Source: Monodelphis domestica
Lineage: Eukaryota; Chordata; Mammalia; Didelphimorphia; Didelphidae
Length of the DNA stretch: 64,000 bases
Direction: 5' to 3'
Assembly (NCBI RefSeq): GCF_027887165.1
Contig: NC_077232.1
Span: forward strand, 54,422,788 to 54,486,787
The notes beneath the pieces were generated by a model. That model saw nothing but the letters and a program-made list of their open reading frames with translations. It was not told the DNA's origin and searched no databases. Made by a program: the position numbers and the translations under genes. Shown here in pieces: positions 1 to 12,109 of this stretch. Each line of letters opens with the position of its first letter. The first letter of the stretch is position 1.

Positions 1-179
1 ATACCAATGTGGTTGTTGAATATTTTCACTTTCAATTCTCTCAGAGAAATGCCTGGAGGCAAGCAATGGTGATTTTTCTTTTCTTTTCTTTCTTTTTTTT
101 TTGTGGCAAACAGGAAAGTTAAAGGGTGCAACAAAAAGAAGAACTATCTGACAAAAACAGAATTCCAAAGACATATGAT
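1..179. other. Unassigned AT-rich flank
   Basis: No repeat or gene recognised; contains a T-rich run near 75-103. Confidence 0.4.
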
Positions 180-345
180 GTAAAGCTAGAAGGGACCTCA
201 CAACTTATTGAGTTCATTTTATTCTTTGTCCAGAGGAGGAAAAGTAAGGTCTAGAAAAGATGAATAATTAACTCAAGGTCACAAAGAGAGGTGATCAATT
301 TAGACTAGTTAATACCCAATGCCCTCCTTTCTCTACCAGTTCCAC
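180..345 (-). repeat. MIR/THER-type SINE fragment
   Basis: The plus strand reads as a decayed reverse complement of the MIR/THER core: a 'gaagggacctcacaac' start, a 'gaggaggaaaagtaaggtc' block and 'aactcaaggtcacaaag'. Old and divergent; the exact subfamily is not resolved. Confidence 0.6.
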
Positions 346-354
346 TTAATTCAT

Positions 355-860
355 CTGTATGATTCAGTTAAATGTTATTAATACTTTTTAAAAGCCTAAA
401 ATATTCCAGCCACTGTGCCTTGCCTGGAAACACAGTGAAAAACCAAAAAGATAGTCTTTTCACTTGAAGGCTAACATTTTAGTGGGGGAGTATCATACTG
501 ACAACAATAATGTTTTGGGGAAATTTTTTAAGAGCCTGGAAAAGTAAGATGGAGCCAAGAAACAAAGAGCTTTAATAGTCAAGCAGAGGATATAAAATAT
601 GTAGTAAAAGGGACTCTCTTGAGTTTGTTGATTATTAGCAAAAGGAGAAATTTGGCAATTAGGGGATTATTACTAACTTTGGAAAAAAGCTGTTTCCCAT
701 GAATTATGAAGTTGTAAACCAGAATGCAAAGAGTTAAAAAGAAAGTGAGAAGAGAGGAGTGGAAGTATCTATTATAGGTCTCACCCACAAGGAATCTACT
801 CACAAGAAGCAGGAGAAGTATGAAATAAGTTAGTGAGGATGGATGTATCAAGTAGAGGCA
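355..860 (-). repeat. L2-like LINE 3' region, decayed
   Basis: In reverse orientation this resembles the longer L2-like family seen at 15.3, 43.8 and 53.1 kb. It has a 'ccactgtgccttgcctgg' block, a 'gctaacattttagtggggga' block, then an interior stretch ('ggcaattaggggattatta') that matches the 53.35-kb copy. Internal deletions are likely. Confidence 0.5.
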
Positions 861-2860
861 ATTTTTTTTAGGGTAGAGGAGACACAATCATGTTTGCAAA
901 TAGTATACTGGGAATGTTTGAAGATTGGTGAGAGAATAGGGATAGCACGCACACACAAACACAAGTTATGAAGCTCTTGCTTAGATGACTTCAGAGGTCT
1001 CTTCCAGCACTGGATTCTATGAGTATATGAATCAACTTCTCAGCTCTACCAACATCTTTACTTATAACTTGAATCAAAATGAAAGACAACGTTCTGACCA
1101 GCCAAAATTTAAGTCCTTCTATCTAGTTGAACTTGCCTTAAGCACAGCTAAGACAAGAGGGATAGAACTTTCTCTATGTGGATAATCTATAATATAGCAG
1201 AGCCATAACAGCACTTTATGTATGTGGGTCAATTAATTTGGGAGTTCTTAGAGCCCCTGGGATACCAGGAGGTCACTAGAGGGAAATTACCATGAATATT
1301 GGAGGGGCCAAAGAAGGAGCTTCCAGGAGGTACTATTTGCTGAGAGGAATTCAATCATCGGGTAGCTTCTTATCTTCCTCATCAATATATTACTGATTTC
1401 AACAAGTGATGCTTGTATTGTTTGTGGTTCATATTGTACTCCTTGTATTTTTTATTACAATGCAAATGCTTCTGGGAAGGGCAAAACACATCAAGTCTTG
1501 AATAAATGTGTGGAGGTTTCCTGAGGAGACCAATATCAGGTGTGACCTATGTATGGTCAGGGCAGTGTGACAGCTCTGAGTAATGTTATAATGTGCTGTG
1601 CATATGTGTGCATGTCTGGAAAGCAGATGGGTTGTGATGAGGCACTGGAAGGAACACACAAAAGGTGAAAAAAGAGACCAAGACTATCAATGCCATCATT
1701 TTGTTTAGGGTTTGCCAGGCTTCATCCAACCTGACAAATAAGACAGCTATGGAAATAACGAGCATTAAATTGCACAGATCATCATATTCTTCAGAGTTAC
1801 CTGGAGCCTTTTCCCACTGCTTGTTGCTAGGTACACAATCCTGTGATTTATTTTGGATGCTAAAAAGACAGAGAGATACGCTGTACCATTAGACCCTACC
1901 AGACTATGGGAAGATTATTTGGCTTAGTATTTTCTACCTGCCAAATACTGGATTTGTATTGCTATACATAATTCCATTTGTAGGCATTAAAAAGCCAGAG
2001 CCCTAGGGATCTGTACTGACTGTGGAGTGTAAATTGCAAACAAATAACCTGAAATACCTCATTGTAAACTAAAAAAATACATAAGGAAAAAAATAGCCAC
2101 CTATCCCACCTTTTGGATCTGAAGGAAAATGCATTTTTTTCTGATTGTAATTTTCTGTCTTTAGTGTCAGTTTCAGATATAGTTATGAATACAGTTAAAG
2201 GGGAAAAAATCCCCCCAAATATACAGAAATATAAAAATATAGAAAATAGCCATATAAGTATTCATCGTCGAACCACTTTTCCAAGTAATGGAAACAAAGT
2301 GTGAGCCCAGTTATTGTGGAACAGTTGAACAAATTTTAATGTATGAATTTGATGGGAGATTGTTTACCATAATAAATAATGATTGTGAGGAATTCTGAAA
2401 CATGGAAACATTTTTTTTCTGGCAACAATAATGCACAACGAATGCAATGAAGTAAATCAAACCAAGCTTAGAGGTAGCTAGAATCAAATTAATTATAATG
2501 AATAATCACAATCCTGGGGATCAGAGGGTGAAGCATATGTTCTTTTTCAGGAAAGAGGTGGGCTATTCTCTGTGCATACTATTGTAAACTAGTCTTAGGT
2601 GGCTGCACTGTTGATTGACTTTGCTAAGCTGTTTTCCTTTGTTACAAGGGAAGGTTTAATGGGGTTTAGGGGTTAGGGGAGGGCACTATATATAAAAAGA
2701 AAGACTCAGGTTTTCAAAAGACATTGCAAAAAAGAAAAAAAAATCCATCTAACAAAGGTTAGGTTTTGCCTTATAGCTATAATTGATTTAACTGTGTATC
2801 TACTTTATTTTTGAAAAGAAAGCAGTTTTTCATCACTGAATAATAAATGAAATTCTCACT
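861..2860. other. Unassigned stretch, no gene seen
   Basis: About 2 kb of ordinary AT-rich sequence. The open frames are short (under 80 codons) and have no recognisable domain. No repeat could be named confidently. Confidence 0.4.
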
Positions 2861-3274
2861 TCCACTATATCACAAAATTATATAACCTTAAAATTAGCAG
2901 AGGTTTAGAGGTTACCCAGGGAAATCCTCTGACCAGGGGTAGTGCTTTTCTCCCCTTATATTTCTGGTCACCTCTTCCCTGTCCCTCTTTGCTTTAATTC
3001 CCACCTCTGCCATTTTGAAAGTCAAAAGCTTCTTTGAAATGGTTCTAATTATAACTTAGAGAGGAAGCCTAGCTGGCACAAGGTGTATCTCATGTTTCAG
3101 CTATATATGGGTCTTGTTTGCTCCACAGGCTAGTTGTGGTTGTTCAGTTGGTTGGTTGGTTTTTACCCCAAAGTATTAAATAATTTATCTTGTCCTGCAG
3201 GATAAATGTATCCTGAAGCTGCCACCAGTAGTCACCTAGCCCTTTTGTATTCTAGAGGATTTCACAGTGGAATC
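2861..3274. other. Unassigned, possible old SINE scraps
   Basis: A short block near 2880-2935 resembles the start of a reversed THER/MIR core but is too decayed to call. The rest is unassigned. Confidence 0.3.
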
Positions 3275-3279
3275 AAAGA

Positions 3280-3405
3280 GTCATAATTTGTAGGATCATA
3301 AATTTAGAGCCAGGAATAATCTTAGAGAAAATCCTTCTGTCTTATTTTGAAGACAGAGAAACTACAAGCCCAGAGAGAAGTGATTTGTTCAGGATCTCCT
3401 GGGAA
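3280..3405 (-). repeat. MIR/THER-type SINE fragment
   Basis: Reversed core-like string: 'tttagagccaggaataatc', 'gacagagaaactacaagccc', 'agagagaagtgatttgttc'. Confidence 0.6.
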
Positions 3406-4596
3406 AATTCAAAACTTTTCTTACAGTCTTTGACTTTAGTTCCAATTCTACCTGTCTTTATCAGTAAAGGATGAAATCTGAAATTTATTCTATTGATATT
3501 TAAGTTTCAGGATGGAGAATGTAATGATTAATGAGTAATGAGTGCTTGTGGCAATTGATCCAATCTCTTAGGTGCCACAGTCTCATCTGGGGATGTGAAT
3601 ACCTATTTTACTGTCCTACCATCTCACCTGTCTGATCCCAATTTGCTCGCACAATGGTAGGCTTAGAGAATGACTAGAAAAGTACATAAATTCTACATAG
3701 TTATAAGCAAATGCTCTGAGTTTCTTAGTTGTAATTCTGTTGAGGTGAATACAGCGCCCTCCTCATCACTCAAGCTTTTGAGATCCCATTATTAATGCCA
3801 CTCCAAATAACACCTTTAGATGTTAAACCTATTTACTTAACAACAAAGCATAATATCATCATGTACAACCATATAGTAAAGCAAATGCATGAATGATAAA
3901 TAAATTACAATGAAGTAAAAAAAATGACATCTGCTATCAATGTACTTGGTATTTGTGGAGAAGACTGGCCACTCATATATATATATATAGAAATCTGAGA
4001 ACGTGGCACAAATGTGAAGAAATTCCATATTCTCAGGGTAATTCACAACCTTTGAACTGTAACTTTCAGTTTCCTCCTTTTCTCTTTCCATAATAGTTCC
4101 TTGATGGAATACCTTCTTGGTTGAATAAATGCTTCTATTTCTGAATTGTCCCATACAATGCTTGACCAGCACCTTCCTGGGCATAATATCTCAGGCAGAT
4201 TTGGTGGGTTTCTGAATTTTTTCTTTCACACTATTCCTTTGCTTGGCTAGTCCTACTCTTTAAAATTATTTCCAGCTTCAGGATTAGGAGATGGAGTCTG
4301 AATTATCTTCTCTCTTTTCTTTTGCTTTTCTTAGCTTTCTGGGCTTAGGTTATAGAACTTCTCTGAAAATGATCCCTTCTTAATTATTTTAGTAATCAAG
4401 TTCTCATCTTTTGCGTATAATCAGATATTTTCCCCCAAATAAAAGAAAATTCTAGTGTCCCTGTCTCCACTTTGTCCTTCAAAATTGAGCCACAAATTAC
4501 CTTAGAACTCTTTGTTAGACACCATTTAATTATTTGTCTTAGACTTCTGAGATGACAACACCACAGTGGATCTTATTACAAATGCAAAAATTATTA
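3406..4596. other. Unassigned stretch, no gene seen
   Basis: About 1.2 kb of AT-rich sequence with a short (TA)n at 3978-3990. No family recognised. The 115-codon frame at 3837-4184 is low in complexity and looks like chance. Confidence 0.4.
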
Positions 4597-4597
4597 G

Positions 4598-4765
4598 AAT
4601 CACAAAATATCTGGATTATAAGGAATCCTTTAAGATAATTAAATACAATCACCTCCTTTCATATATGTGTAATATGAGAACAAGAAAGGTAAACTGACCT
4701 ACTCATAGTTAAAGTCAGATTAACAGAATATCTCCTGAATACCTATGCTATACCAGCCCTTTTAT
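4598..4765 (-). repeat. MIR/THER-type SINE fragment
   Basis: Decayed reversed CORE-SINE: 'aatcacaaaatatctggatt', then 'tgagaacaagaaaggtaaac' and a 'catagttaaagtcag' block. Confidence 0.45.
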
Positions 4766-4789
4766 CTTTATGGTCAGTGCCTGGTAAAT

Positions 4790-5040
4790 TGAGTACCATG
4801 GTGAATAATGGTAAGTTGGACAAGGGGTCAAGAAGCCTACATTCTGTATATTGCTTCCAATAGCTATATGAATTTTGAAAAGTCTAAAACTCTCTGAATC
4901 TCAGTTTTCTTTTCTGTTAATTGGAGATAAGACTAATAATGAGTTCCTTAAAATGATGTTGTCAGCCTCAAGTAAGTTAATGCATGTAAAGAACCTTGCT
5001 AATTTTAGATCATCATAAATATTGATTACTATTTTTATAC
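4790..5040 (+). repeat. CORE-SINE with L2-type tail
   Basis: Forward MIR/MON-type order: 'gaatctcagttttcttttc', 'gttaattggagataagac', then a 3' tail of 'gcatgtaaagaaccttgc' and 'catcataaatattgattact', as in L2-tailed SINEs. Confidence 0.6.
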
Positions 5041-6540
5041 TGTTTTCTCCCAAGTCATGTTTCATAATGTATATATAGAATATGTTTATGTACCTCTCTC
5101 TATGTTAGCCTATGAACAATAAATATCATCATTACAATTATGTCACAACTAAATTTAGCAAGCCACAAATATTAAAATAGATTCACTTTGCAACTTAATA
5201 AGACAGTCTCAACATTAGAGACAATTGCTATCTCATGTGTTTGGGAAACCAGAAAGCTCATGCTTATTTAACTAGATGATTTATACAATGGTCAATGCTA
5301 TTATTATGCAAGTAATGTATAGCATGGGAACATCCTTAATATTTTATACAATTATACTTAATGTTCATATTAACAGGATGATCTTGACATTAAGCAGTTC
5401 TGCATTTTAAGCATAATAAATGAATGTAAGTCATTGTCCTACATGGTCTCTTTTTTTTCTGCTGACAGGTAGTACCAGTGCTAGGTGGCTTGAATGTAAT
5501 TTCTGAAAATCTATTCTATGAGTTAGAATTAAAATTGTGGCACCAAGTTCTCTAGCTGAATTCAAATTCCATATCTCAGAAATCAGGATGCTATTTCAGA
5601 ATTTGATGAAAGGAAATTTGGCACTATCTAGGCTTTCTAGGAGAAGGTGATTAAAGCCTTTAAAATGATAAATAAAAAGCATCCTTATTACTTTCCTTTA
5701 TCTTTGAACACAATTTATCATTATGAACTGCAATTAAATTCTTGCTGTTGTTATCTATAGGTATCTATTTTCAGGGCTTTGCCTTAGTAATGTTGTGACT
5801 CCTTGGAAAATGTGCAAAGTCCCTTATTTTATCTTCCTTTCATTTTTTTCTTGGTAAATCAAAAAACATTTGATAGGATGCTTTCCATGAAAAATATATG
5901 TATATTAGAGATTTATGCAAATCCATAAGGAGCATTTGTTTGTCTTTTCATGCACTTAACAAGAAAGATCTTAATTGCATATACTCTTACATAGAAATAT
6001 TCTGCACAGAGGAGATGATGCTTTCCCTGAGAACATCAACAACTCTTAATTTCTAACATGATTTCCAAATGCGTGGGTTTCTCAACACTAATGCAAATAT
6101 TGAGTCTGCAACATTAACTGGATTCAATGAAATTCAATTAGAGATGCTGTATTAGCTCAAATGGGCATTTTTATGAAGGTGTTGTTTCTCTCATAGATGC
6201 TATCAGTCTTTCTATTAACACTTCCATAAAATACCCACAATTCTTAACTAGTACAAGAAACAGATTCTTTCTATGCCCTCCTAACCACAGTCTTAAGCTC
6301 TTTAGATATGATCTAATATCTGACTCTTAATTGTGTTTGCCCTGGTCAGTGAATCTTGGCTACAAATAAGATATCTCTACAATACATAATTGATAATTAC
6401 AATTCATGCTACAGGCAGTTGTTAAAATATATTTATGGCAGAAAATATTCAACCTTAGATAATACTAATTTGATAGCACACACACATGAAGCTTTACTGT
6501 TTACTTTGCTGTTTACAAAGTCACAGTCCTTACAATAATC
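5041..6540. other. Unassigned, repeat-poor stretch
   Basis: About 1.5 kb in which I recognise no transposable element. The part at roughly 5870-6200 has balanced composition and AT-rich homeodomain-like words ('cttaattgcat', 'caattagag'), so it is a weak candidate for conserved non-coding DNA. Confidence 0.35.
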
Positions 6541-6544
6541 CTTA

Positions 6545-6675
6545 AGGGAAAGTAAATAAAGAACAAATTTTCATTCCCCTGTTAGTAGATAAAGAAATTG
6601 AGCCATCAAAACATACTTTCTGCTTATGAACACAAAACCAGCAGGTGACAGAGCGAGGCTTAGACCCCAAGATTT
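6545..6675 (-). repeat. MIR-type SINE fragment
   Basis: Reversed MIR: 'agataaagaaattgagccat' and 'gcaggtgacagagcgaggct' match the 'gatgaggaaactgag' and 'ggcagagccgggattc' parts of the consensus. Confidence 0.65.
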
Positions 6676-7193
6676 TTTTTAAATCAGTGATTAGGAACTT
6701 TACTATCTGGGACAAAAAAGGCTTAAGTATATTTTCAACTTAATATTTTATCATAATGCAAACATATCCACGATATAAGAAATGATTAAGGTAAATTTCT
6801 TTGTGTAGGAAGGGAGATGTCTAGATGCCACTTTTTGGAGGAAAAGATGCCTAGACAATCTCATTGACCCCTATGGATAGAAAGAAGACTGTGATACATT
6901 TCCATTGAGAGAAAGATGCTCAAATACTAAGATGGAGAAACTGATAAGTTAGGAAGGCCAGCTTAGAGGCAAACTCTTTGAGCAGTAACATCCTAGTTCA
7001 ATAGGATCCTAGTTAAAAAAATCATTCTCAATAACTAGGTGCCAAAGGCAGTTATTTACTGCAAAAGTTTACATGCTAACAAAGTGAATAAGTAACAGAC
7101 TTTAAAATATTCACAATATTTAAAAATTATTAAATCAAATTTTTCATGTGCTTTAGGTTTCTGCATCCTTGGGTCAATCTCCTATTGCCGTGT
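6676..7193. other. Unassigned stretch, no gene seen
   Basis: AT-rich, no recognised repeat or coding signal. Confidence 0.35.
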
Positions 7194-7225
7194 TTTATAT
7201 ATATATATATATACATACACACACA

Positions 7226-7266
<41 letters not shown>
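7194..7266. repeat. (TA)n(CA)n microsatellite
   Basis: Perfect TA run followed by a CA run with a few TA interruptions, returning to TA at the end. Confidence 0.95.
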
Positions 7267-7999
7267 CTTTTAAAGTACAGTGTACTTTCCACTAAACAAT
7301 GCTGCTGTTCTGACCTAAATAAAGATACATACTCCATCTACATTGTAATTTAATCAAAAATTCATTTGACTAACATTTTTGGGGGAGATATAGCATCTCA
7401 TGCATGTTAACAGCAAAACACATATTTAATTTTTGTTGATTGATGATGTAATGAATTTTAGGAACCACAATAGGGAAACATGGTGGAGAACATTTGAGTG
7501 AAGGTCAATGGAGAGAGAAATAAAAGTGATGCCATCAAAGTGCCCTAAATAGATAACTAGTTCAGGATATGGACCATCAGTCTAGCACAAAGGGATGATA
7601 TACTGGTAAAGGAAAAATTCAATTATACAGACATCTGTTGGAGTATTCTCTCTACCAAAATTAGACTGACTTGCTTTTCCTTCATGAACATTTCCTTTTT
7701 CAAAAAACAGATGAATGGATGGAGAGAACTTTAGTCTAGATTTGATGGTCATCATTTGGGAAGAAATGATTGCTTGACTATAAATATCTTGGAAGCTTTG
7801 GGGAGAAATGATCACTACCTCTAAGAGTTATGATAAAGACAGGAAAGCCAGGAAGATCCTGATATCAACATTAAATTTTCAGCAATGATTTTTTAGGAGA
7901 TGATGGATAGGGAATATCCTTTGGATTGAAATTCTAGATGGTAAGGTGCTGAGGAGCTCTGGGAAATCCTCAAAATTGAAATGACAAAGAAACAAAGAG
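7267..7999. other. Unassigned stretch, no gene seen
   Basis: No repeat family or domain recognised. Confidence 0.35.
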
Positions 8000-8195
8000 T
8001 AATAATTCTGGACAGATGTAGTGTTTAGTAGTGGAGAGAGTGTTGGGTTTGGGGATGGGCATCCAGTCTAAGACAGGATACTCAAGATCTGATCCTGAGC
8101 AAGTCTCATAACCTGTAGGTATATAAATTTCCTCATCTATAAATTGAATGACTGGACTTGGTGGTGACTATGATCCTATAAAAATGAGGATTCTG
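8000..8195 (+). repeat. CORE-SINE fragment
   Basis: Decayed forward element: 'gtggagagagtgttgggttt', 'gatctgatcctgagcaagtc', 'ttcctcatctataaattgaa', 'tatgatcctataaaa', in the order head, core, 3' part. Confidence 0.6.
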
Positions 8196-8559
8196 AAGTA
8201 TTCAGTGTAGTTTTTATGTATAGATGGAAGTGGGGGGAAGGTAATGAAGGAGGATGATAATGGAAGATAATGAAGGATAATATCATCTTGAAATGGTATT
8301 AAAAAGAAGTGTATAAATGGGTCAAAACAAACAAATGATGGGTTTGTGATAAATGACAAAACAAAAAATATAGGTTCTTAATTTTTAAGTTTTCTCTTCC
8401 AAAGCGAATGATCTTTGGACTGGGTAGAAATCAAAACAAATGACTAGTAGGTAGGTTATACCCAAGATAAGTAAGAAAATAGTATAAATATACATATATG
8501 ATCACCTGAAATCTTATTACTTTGAGAAATGATTCAGTTTTTGATACTCAACACCTCAG

Positions 8560-8880
8560 CTCCTTTAGTTGCCTCTTCTTTCTGTCTGGATGATTAAAGG
8601 AATAAACTTCTGCTCAAAGTCTTCCTTTCTAGGGGTTTCAGAACTTCATGTGTAACTCCATTTTCCATGAATAGTTCTACTTGGTTTTGACTCCACTGAC
8701 ATTTCCTCATCTTCTTTCCTGCCATCTTTCAGCTTCCTTCCATGTATTGTCTTCCCTCTTTACATATTAAATTCCTTGATCACAGGAACTATATTGTTTC
8801 TCATTTGTATCACTAACACTTGGCAGAATACTTGGTATGTAGTAGGTACTTCATACATGTTTGTTGAATTGAATTAATGA
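8560..8880 (+). repeat. L2 LINE 3' end
   Basis: Ends in the L2-type tail: 'ttccttgatcacaggaac', 'cttggtatgtagtaggtact', 'catgtttgttgaattgaatt'. Upstream pyrimidine-rich sequence fits the L2 3' region. Confidence 0.7.
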
Positions 8881-8984
8881 TTTCAAGTTCCTGAGACAAG
8901 CAAAGCTACAACTTGCCTAAAAAAACCTTGGGATGCATTAATAGAGTATAGCTTAGGAGTGCACTAAATTCCACTTGAATCATA

Positions 8985-9171
8985 CCATGTCTATTTTTTG
9001 TGCCACATTTCAGAAAGGCTCTTGATAAGTTGTAGAAAGTCCAGAAAAAGAAACTAGGAGGGAGAGGCTTTATGACCATATAATATGAGAAATACTTGAA
9101 AGGCGCTTAATCTGAAGAAAGGAAGACTGAGGAAAACAAGAAAGTCATAATGCTTTTGAAATTATAAAGTT
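8985..9171 (+). repeat. L3/CR1 LINE 3' region, left part
   Basis: Resembles the CR1/L3 3' region: 'gccacatttcagaaaggctc', 'ttgataagttgtagaaagtc', 'gaagaaaggaagactgagg'. It is interrupted by a SINE at 9182 and resumes at 9457. Confidence 0.65.
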
Positions 9172-9456
9172 ATTGAACTTGGAGCATCTAAGTTGCTCAG
9201 TGGATAAAGAGCCATGTATACAAATGGAAGATTCTTGGTTAAATTCTGGCTTTACATTCTTCCTGGCTATGTGACCCTGGACAAGTCACTTCATTCCAAT
9301 TTGCCTAGTCCTTACCACTCTTCTGCCTGGAAATTTAGTATTGTTATACTAGTATAATGAATTATACTAATTATATTTTATATTAATATAAAGAATACTT
9401 AGCATTGATTCTAAGACAGAAGTTATGGGTTTAAAAAATAAAAGTGATTGAACTTG
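9172..9456 (+). mobile_element. tRNA-headed marsupial SINE with duplication
   Basis: Group 1 SINE: 'gttgctcagtggataaagag', 'ctatgtgaccctggacaagt', then 3' 'gattctaagacagaagttat' and an A-rich tail. An AT-rich insertion of about 60 bases (near 9345-9400) interrupts it. The 10-bp repeat 'attgaacttg' flanks it at 9172-9181 and 9447-9456, as expected for LINE-mediated insertion into the older L3 copy. Confidence 0.75.
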
Positions 9457-9640
9457 TTTTCTTTGGTCTCCAGAGTGCAGAATTTGGTTTAATTTAAGGC
9501 ATCAAAAAGGGATAAATTTATACTTGAGAATAGGCTGCTATAGGAAGCAGCAGGAAGCCCCCTGCTCCTCTCATTGAGAGTCTTGAAGCAAAAGTTACAT
9601 CCATTTTTTTAGCACATTAAAATGAAGATCTTTTTTAAAG
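9457..9640 (+). repeat. L3/CR1 LINE 3' region, right part
   Basis: Continues the CR1-like order ('ggtctccagagtgcagaatt', 'gagaataggctgctatagga', 'ttgagagtcttgaagcaaaa') on the far side of the SINE. Confidence 0.6.
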
Positions 9641-9964
9641 TGTGAGTTTTTCCAAATAGCATTTGATGTCCCTTCCATAATGTGAAATCTTATAACTATG
9701 AAAATTATGCAATAATTGTTTAACTCTCTTATTGCATCCTAGTTCAAGGCATGTAAGATAAAAGCAATAATATTATTTAAAGAAGTCTTAATAAGTCAAT
9801 TTGATTTGTTTACAGTAATGCTCTTTTCTTGCATATTCTTGCATATTCACCAATCGTTATAGAAATGATAGAAAATATACTGATAAATGATAATATATAT
9901 TATATGAGAATAATAATATAATAATAGCAATAAGAAGAAGAATTTTAGTACTTTAAGGTTTGAA
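9641..9964. other. Unassigned AT-rich stretch
   Basis: No gene or family recognised; includes ATA-rich low complexity near 9880-9930. Confidence 0.35.
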
Positions 9965-10140
9965 ATGCACTTTTCTTCTTCAGTCTTAGTTGATCCTCAC
10001 AACAGACCTGAGAAATAGTTATAATTGCTATTAAATTTTAAAGATTAGGAACCTGAGGGACAAAGATGTTAAATAACTTCCCATTGTCACATGGCTAGGT
10101 AGTGTGTGAGGATAGATTTGAACTTAGATCCATTCTTAAT
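9965..10140 (-). repeat. MIR-type SINE
   Basis: Reversed MIR: 'gatcctcacaacagacctga', 'gttaaataacttcccattgt', 'cacatggctaggtagtgtgt', 'gatttgaacttagatcc'. Confidence 0.75.
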
Positions 10141-10377
10141 CCAGGTTTTTGAAATTCAGTCTTTTCAGGCATTTTTCACTCTTCATGACCCTATTTTAGG
10201 GTTTTCTTTGCAAAGATATTGGAGTGATTGCCATTTCCTTCTCCAGCTCATTTTGCAGATGAGAAACTGAGGTAAACAGGATTAAGTGATTTGTCTTCAG
10301 TCATACAACTAAGTGTCTGAGGCCAGATTTGAACTCATGAAGATGAAGTCTTCCTGATTCCAAGCCCAGTGCTCTGT
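10141..10377 (-). mobile_element. RTE-tailed CORE-SINE
   Basis: Reverse of the group 2 SINE: 'cactcttcatgaccctattt', 'gccatttccttctccagctc', 'gatgagaaactgaggtaaac', 'gaggccagatttgaactcat'. The tail end is at low coordinates. Confidence 0.8.
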
Positions 10378-10540
10378 GCACAAAGAGAAAGACACAGCGA
10401 GATAGAGACAGAGAGAGAAATAAGACAGATGACAGACAGATACATACATAGATACTTAGATACATAGCAAGATAGATGGATGGATGGATGGATGGATGGA
10501 TGAATAGATAGAGATAGATGATAGATGGATAGATAGATGT
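10378..10540. repeat. (GACA/GATA/GATG)n low-complexity tract
   Basis: GA-rich start passing into tandem GATG and GATA tetranucleotides. It encodes the serine-isoleucine-proline repeats of a spurious minus-strand frame. Confidence 0.9.
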
Positions 10541-10904
10541 TTTAAAAATTGCTCTTCCAGTTTAATTTTCATATTCCAGCTGCAGGCTATTATTTTGCCA
10601 CTCATGCTGACTCTATCTATTATAATCACCCCTTTTCTTAAAAGTAATAGTAAAAAACTCATGTCATGTCTGACACTTTTTTCTCTATTGTTCCCTTTAA
10701 TTAAGCTAACTATTAAAACATTTGGACAAATGAGCTAGTATTTTCAAACTTTTTTCTTTTTTTTCTCATGTTAAATTATAAGTTGCTTTTCTCCCCATAA
10801 GACAGTCATTTGAGTCAGGGACTTTCAGTTATATAAGGCAATCATCTAAAGGAAAGTTAATCATGTCCTTTTTTACATATTAGAATTTTAGCCTATTTAC
10901 TCTT
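10541..10904. other. Unassigned stretch
   Basis: No gene or family recognised. Confidence 0.35.
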
Positions 10905-11010
10905 TTTAAGCCCAATTATTTAAAGGAGAGGTAGTTTTGGATTTGTTCTGGTAATAAGCAAGGGATTACCCCATTATCTGGAATGCTAAGGATAATTTCT
11001 TAGAAAGAAG
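10905..11010 (+). repeat. Unclassified repeat, copy 1 of a local pair
   Basis: About 100 bases similar to 12515-12620. Both copies share 'ccattatctggaat', 'aagggagagg/aaaggagagg' and 'caagggattacc/caagggaatcac', in the same order and orientation. The family is not recognised. Confidence 0.6.
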
Positions 11011-11084
11011 CAAAAATTAATTATTGTTAGCAAATTTGTATATATGTATTTATACATAAATCTACATATGTATGACATGCATTT

Positions 11085-11135
11085 GTTTTGCCTGGCACAT
11101 TTAGTGAATGCTTTTTTATTCATTCTTTCATTATC
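11085..11135 (+). repeat. L2-type tail scrap
   Basis: 'gcctggcacatttagtgaat' followed by 'tttattcattctttcat' resembles the terminal L2 motif. Confidence 0.4.
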
Positions 11136-11211
11136 TTAACTTGTATCAATTAATATTGGTGTGTATATCTTTTACTTTTTCAAGAATTCTTTTTTTAATA
11201 TCCTCATTTTA

Positions 11212-11390
11212 GCAGGTAGGTAGCATAGTATATAGAGTGCCAGACTTTCCATCAAGACCTAAATTCACATCCAACCTCAGACATAATAGCAGTATGATCC
11301 TGGATATGTCACTAAACTTATATAAAAAAGGGATTATAGTAGCACCTATCTCATAGCCTTTTTATGAGAACCAAATAATAATAATACATG
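11212..11390 (+). repeat. CORE-SINE, L2-tailed type
   Basis: 'gtagcatagtatatagagtg' head, 'ccaacctcagacataatagc' and 'atgatcctggatatgtcact' core, then 'cacctatctcatagcctttt'. Truncated in the tail. Confidence 0.6.
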
Positions 11391-11587
11391 CAGAATAGAG
11401 GTATGAAACTCATGCTTCCTCTCAGTGTCCCAAATCAGATTATAATGTAATAGGGAACTACTGAATAAAGTAAATAAAATAAAATTGAACTTAGATGATG
11501 TTATTGTGGTTTTTTGAATCAATATGTGTTCTACATGGATCTTCTGTTTCTCTTTGAATCTGATACTGCTATAAAGTACTTTGGTCA

Positions 11588-11875
11588 TTGAGGTGGCAAT
11601 GGAAAGAATGTTGGATTTACAGCTAGTAAGACTTGAATTTGAATCTTGAGTGCTAGATTTATGCTTAAGAAGACTTGGATTTGAATCCTTCCACAGATAC
11701 TTAAACTTGGCAAAATAATTTAACCTCCACTATTCTCAATATCCTCTGATATAAAATGGGTTTACTAATGACACTTCACATAGTTGCTATGAGTGTTGAA
11801 TGAAATGACCATGAAAGACTTTATAAATGTTAAAGCATTGTGTAAATGCTATGATTATCTATCATTGTTTTCTTA
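11588..11875 (+). repeat. CORE-SINE, L2-tailed type
   Basis: 'gaggtggcaatggaaagaat' head, partly duplicated 'gacttgaatttgaatc' block, then the tail 'tttataaatgttaaagcat' and 'gtaaatgctatgattatcta'. Confidence 0.65.
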
Positions 11876-12109
11876 TATTTTTTTCTAATGCTCAAATTCA
11901 TAAATTTTGTGATTTTTGATTAATTGTACCAAATTATCTTGATTCCAGACAACCAAAGAGAAAATATATCCTTCCATTCTGTAAAGAAGTGGAGGACTAG
12001 GGATGCAGAAAATAACATCAGTGATAATTGTTAGTTTTGTTTCATATAACGTTTATTTTTAGAATGACTTTACATTGTAACCCTCACAAGCTTGATGTTC
12101 CAGCTAAGT

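Noticed and set aside
10436-10540. Possible CRISPR-like array of GATG/GATA units
   Set aside because: Simple tandem microsatellite with no spacers, in a vertebrate genome.
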